This document shows positions 63,046 through 64,000 of a stretch of 64,000 nt of DNA, piece after piece (the stretch's first letter is position 1; every line of letters begins with the position of its first letter). The translations under genes and the position numbers were made by a program. This DNA is from an uncultured Pseudoruegeria sp. Lineage in GTDB: Bacteria; Pseudomonadota; Alphaproteobacteria; Rhodobacterales; Rhodobacteraceae. The notes below the pieces were generated by a model that was not told the origin of the DNA, did not search any database, and saw only the letters and a list, made by a program, of their open reading frames with translations. The stretch spans positions 62,001 to 126,000 of the forward strand of contig CANMJD010000006.1 of NCBI GenBank assembly GCA_947498155.1. The letters are read 5' to 3'.

Positions 63046-64000
63046 ATGCCTGATACACCCAACCGATTTTCGATCCGCGCCGGCGTTTTCCACGGCCCAG
63101 CTTCGCTTTTGTCAAAAGACCCCAACCAGTTCCACCGAACGTTGCAAAAGCTTGACCTGCCAAGTGACGCTGAAGAAATAATCGAGACCGAAGCCTATTT
63201 CAAGGGCATCGACAGCGTGACGCGTTTGGCGGAAGATCAGGATTTCTTTCTTCGGGTCAGCTTGGAACAAAACCTTGAAGAGCTTGGCGTTTACGGGCGT
63301 GCGATCGTTGCAGCCGAAACCCTTTGGGATGCCCTGCAAATAGCCCAGACCGCGCTGCGTTACTATCAGAACAATTCCGAACTGTTCATCCGAACCTATC
63401 ACGGGCGATGCCGGATCTGGTATATTACCTCGCTGACCGAGTCTGAAGGCTGGCAGGACATCCAATATACCATGGGGTTGCTTGCCACGGTTGTTTTTCA
63501 GGCGAATGCGCAAGTGGATCCAGAAATCACGCTTTCCTATCCGCGCGCTTCAGCAGCCCATTTCAACGGCAATGATACCATTGCTTCGATACGGGAGTCC
63601 TCCCAAGGGCATATTTCCTTTCACGAAAGTCTGCTGAAAGCAAAAATGCGGTGCTCTGACAGTGTGAGCGGCAGTATCCTGTCGCGCTATTTGCAAGGCA
63701 AAACCGTGTTGCAGGGGCCATCTCTTGCGAGATCCGATCTTGTCGCAGGCTTGGTGAAAGCTTCTTTCGGGGTCGCGCCTTGGTCACTTGAAGACACCGC
63801 TCGGGTTCTTGGCATCGGGCCACGGTCTTTGCAAATCCAGCTTCGGGACGAAGGCACAAATTTCAGAAAAATTCTGAACAGCCAACGCCATGCCGAAGCC
63901 CGCCGCCTGCTGGCCGACGGTGAAAGCATCGAATCCACTGCCGATGTGATCGGTTTCGAGCACCGGCAGAGCTTTTCAGAGGCCTTTACCCAGTGGGAAG
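63046..64000 (+). CDS. AraC-family regulator, 3' end outside window
   Basis: A frame without a stop from ATG at 63046 to the window end (318 codons). The N-terminal part is an arabinose-binding/OruR-like sensor region. The C-terminal HTH has SLEDTARVLGIGPRSLQIQLR and SIESTADVIGFEHRQSFSEAF, the two AraC helices. Only the last residues of the DNA-binding domain are cut off. It is divergent from the arylsulfatase gene, its likely target. Start is weakly supported (GGCGAAC...); GTG or later starts are possible. Confidence 0.8.
   Translation, partial: MPDTPNRFSIRAGVFHGPASLLSKDPNQFHRTLQKLDLPSDAEEIIETEAYFKGIDSVTRLAEDQDFFLRVSLEQNLEELGVYGRAIVAAETLWDALQIAQTALRYYQNNSELFIRTYHGRCRIWYITSLTESEGWQDIQYTMGLLATVVFQANAQVDPEITLSYPRASAAHFNGNDTIASIRESSQGHISFHESLLKAKMRCSDSVSGSILSRYLQGKTVLQGPSLARSDLVAGLVKASFGVAPWSLEDTARVLGIGPRSLQIQLRDEGTNFRKILNSQRHAEARRLLADGESIESTADVIGFEHRQSFSEAFTQWE

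Overview
The window looks like a chromosome or large replicon of a marine alphaproteobacterium of the Roseobacter group (Rhodobacterales). Reasons: moderately GC-rich DNA, a SmoEFGK/SmoS/MtlK-type polyol operon, a BigR/SqrR-type sulfide switch, TRAP and CUT1 ABC uptake systems, a DddD-type dimethylsulfoniopropionate (DMSP) gene set, an arylsulfatase, and IS3-family debris. This is inference from gene content; no rRNA or tRNA gene was found.

Left part (1-20.4 kb). A truncated PAS sensor and a periplasmic molybdopterin-fold protein diverge from a NarL/FixJ response regulator. An OmpR-type regulator, sensor kinase and PepSY protein follow, then an SDR/LysR divergent pair. A LacI regulator leads a complete sorbitol/mannitol operon (transporter smoEFGK, two polyol dehydrogenases, fructokinase, a second P-loop kinase). 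An XRE-cupin/GNAT pair and a sulfur-detoxification unit (ArsR-type BigR/SqrR, persulfide dioxygenase-like protein, SulP) close this part.

Middle (20.4-48.5 kb). There are three catabolic modules. (a) A GntR regulator diverges from a CUT1 transporter with bicupin, HpcH/HpaI aldolase and alpha/beta hydrolase genes, substrate unknown. (b) LysR, GMC oxidoreductase, two-domain CoA-transferase (DddD-like, with the catalytic Asp in the second domain only) and BCCT carrier form a DMSP cleavage cluster. (c) Beyond nested, decayed IS3 elements lies an apparently undescribed pathway: TRAP transporter, Gfo/Idh dehydrogenase, TIM-barrel isomerase, a dehydroshikimate-dehydratase/HPPD-like fusion whose TIM barrel has lost three of four metal ligands, a citryl-CoA-lyase-like enzyme, an acylating aldehyde dehydrogenase, a ThDP enzyme and a GntR regulator. 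Three copies of one 16-bp palindrome lie upstream of its three transcription units.

Decayed accessory zone (48.5-53.2 kb). It holds an orphan tyrosine recombinase, a GNAT gene between two 75-bp direct repeats, a secreted-protein operon with broken YHYH and PEBP genes, a CocE/NonD hydrolase remnant and a phage-like HTH protein.

Right part (53.2-64 kb). It is rich in envelope and stress functions: AI-2E-family exporter, MscS channel, small membrane proteins, outer-membrane beta-barrel, PafA-like phosphatase, HdeD and DUF1269 proteins, arylsulfatase, and an AraC regulator cut by the window end.
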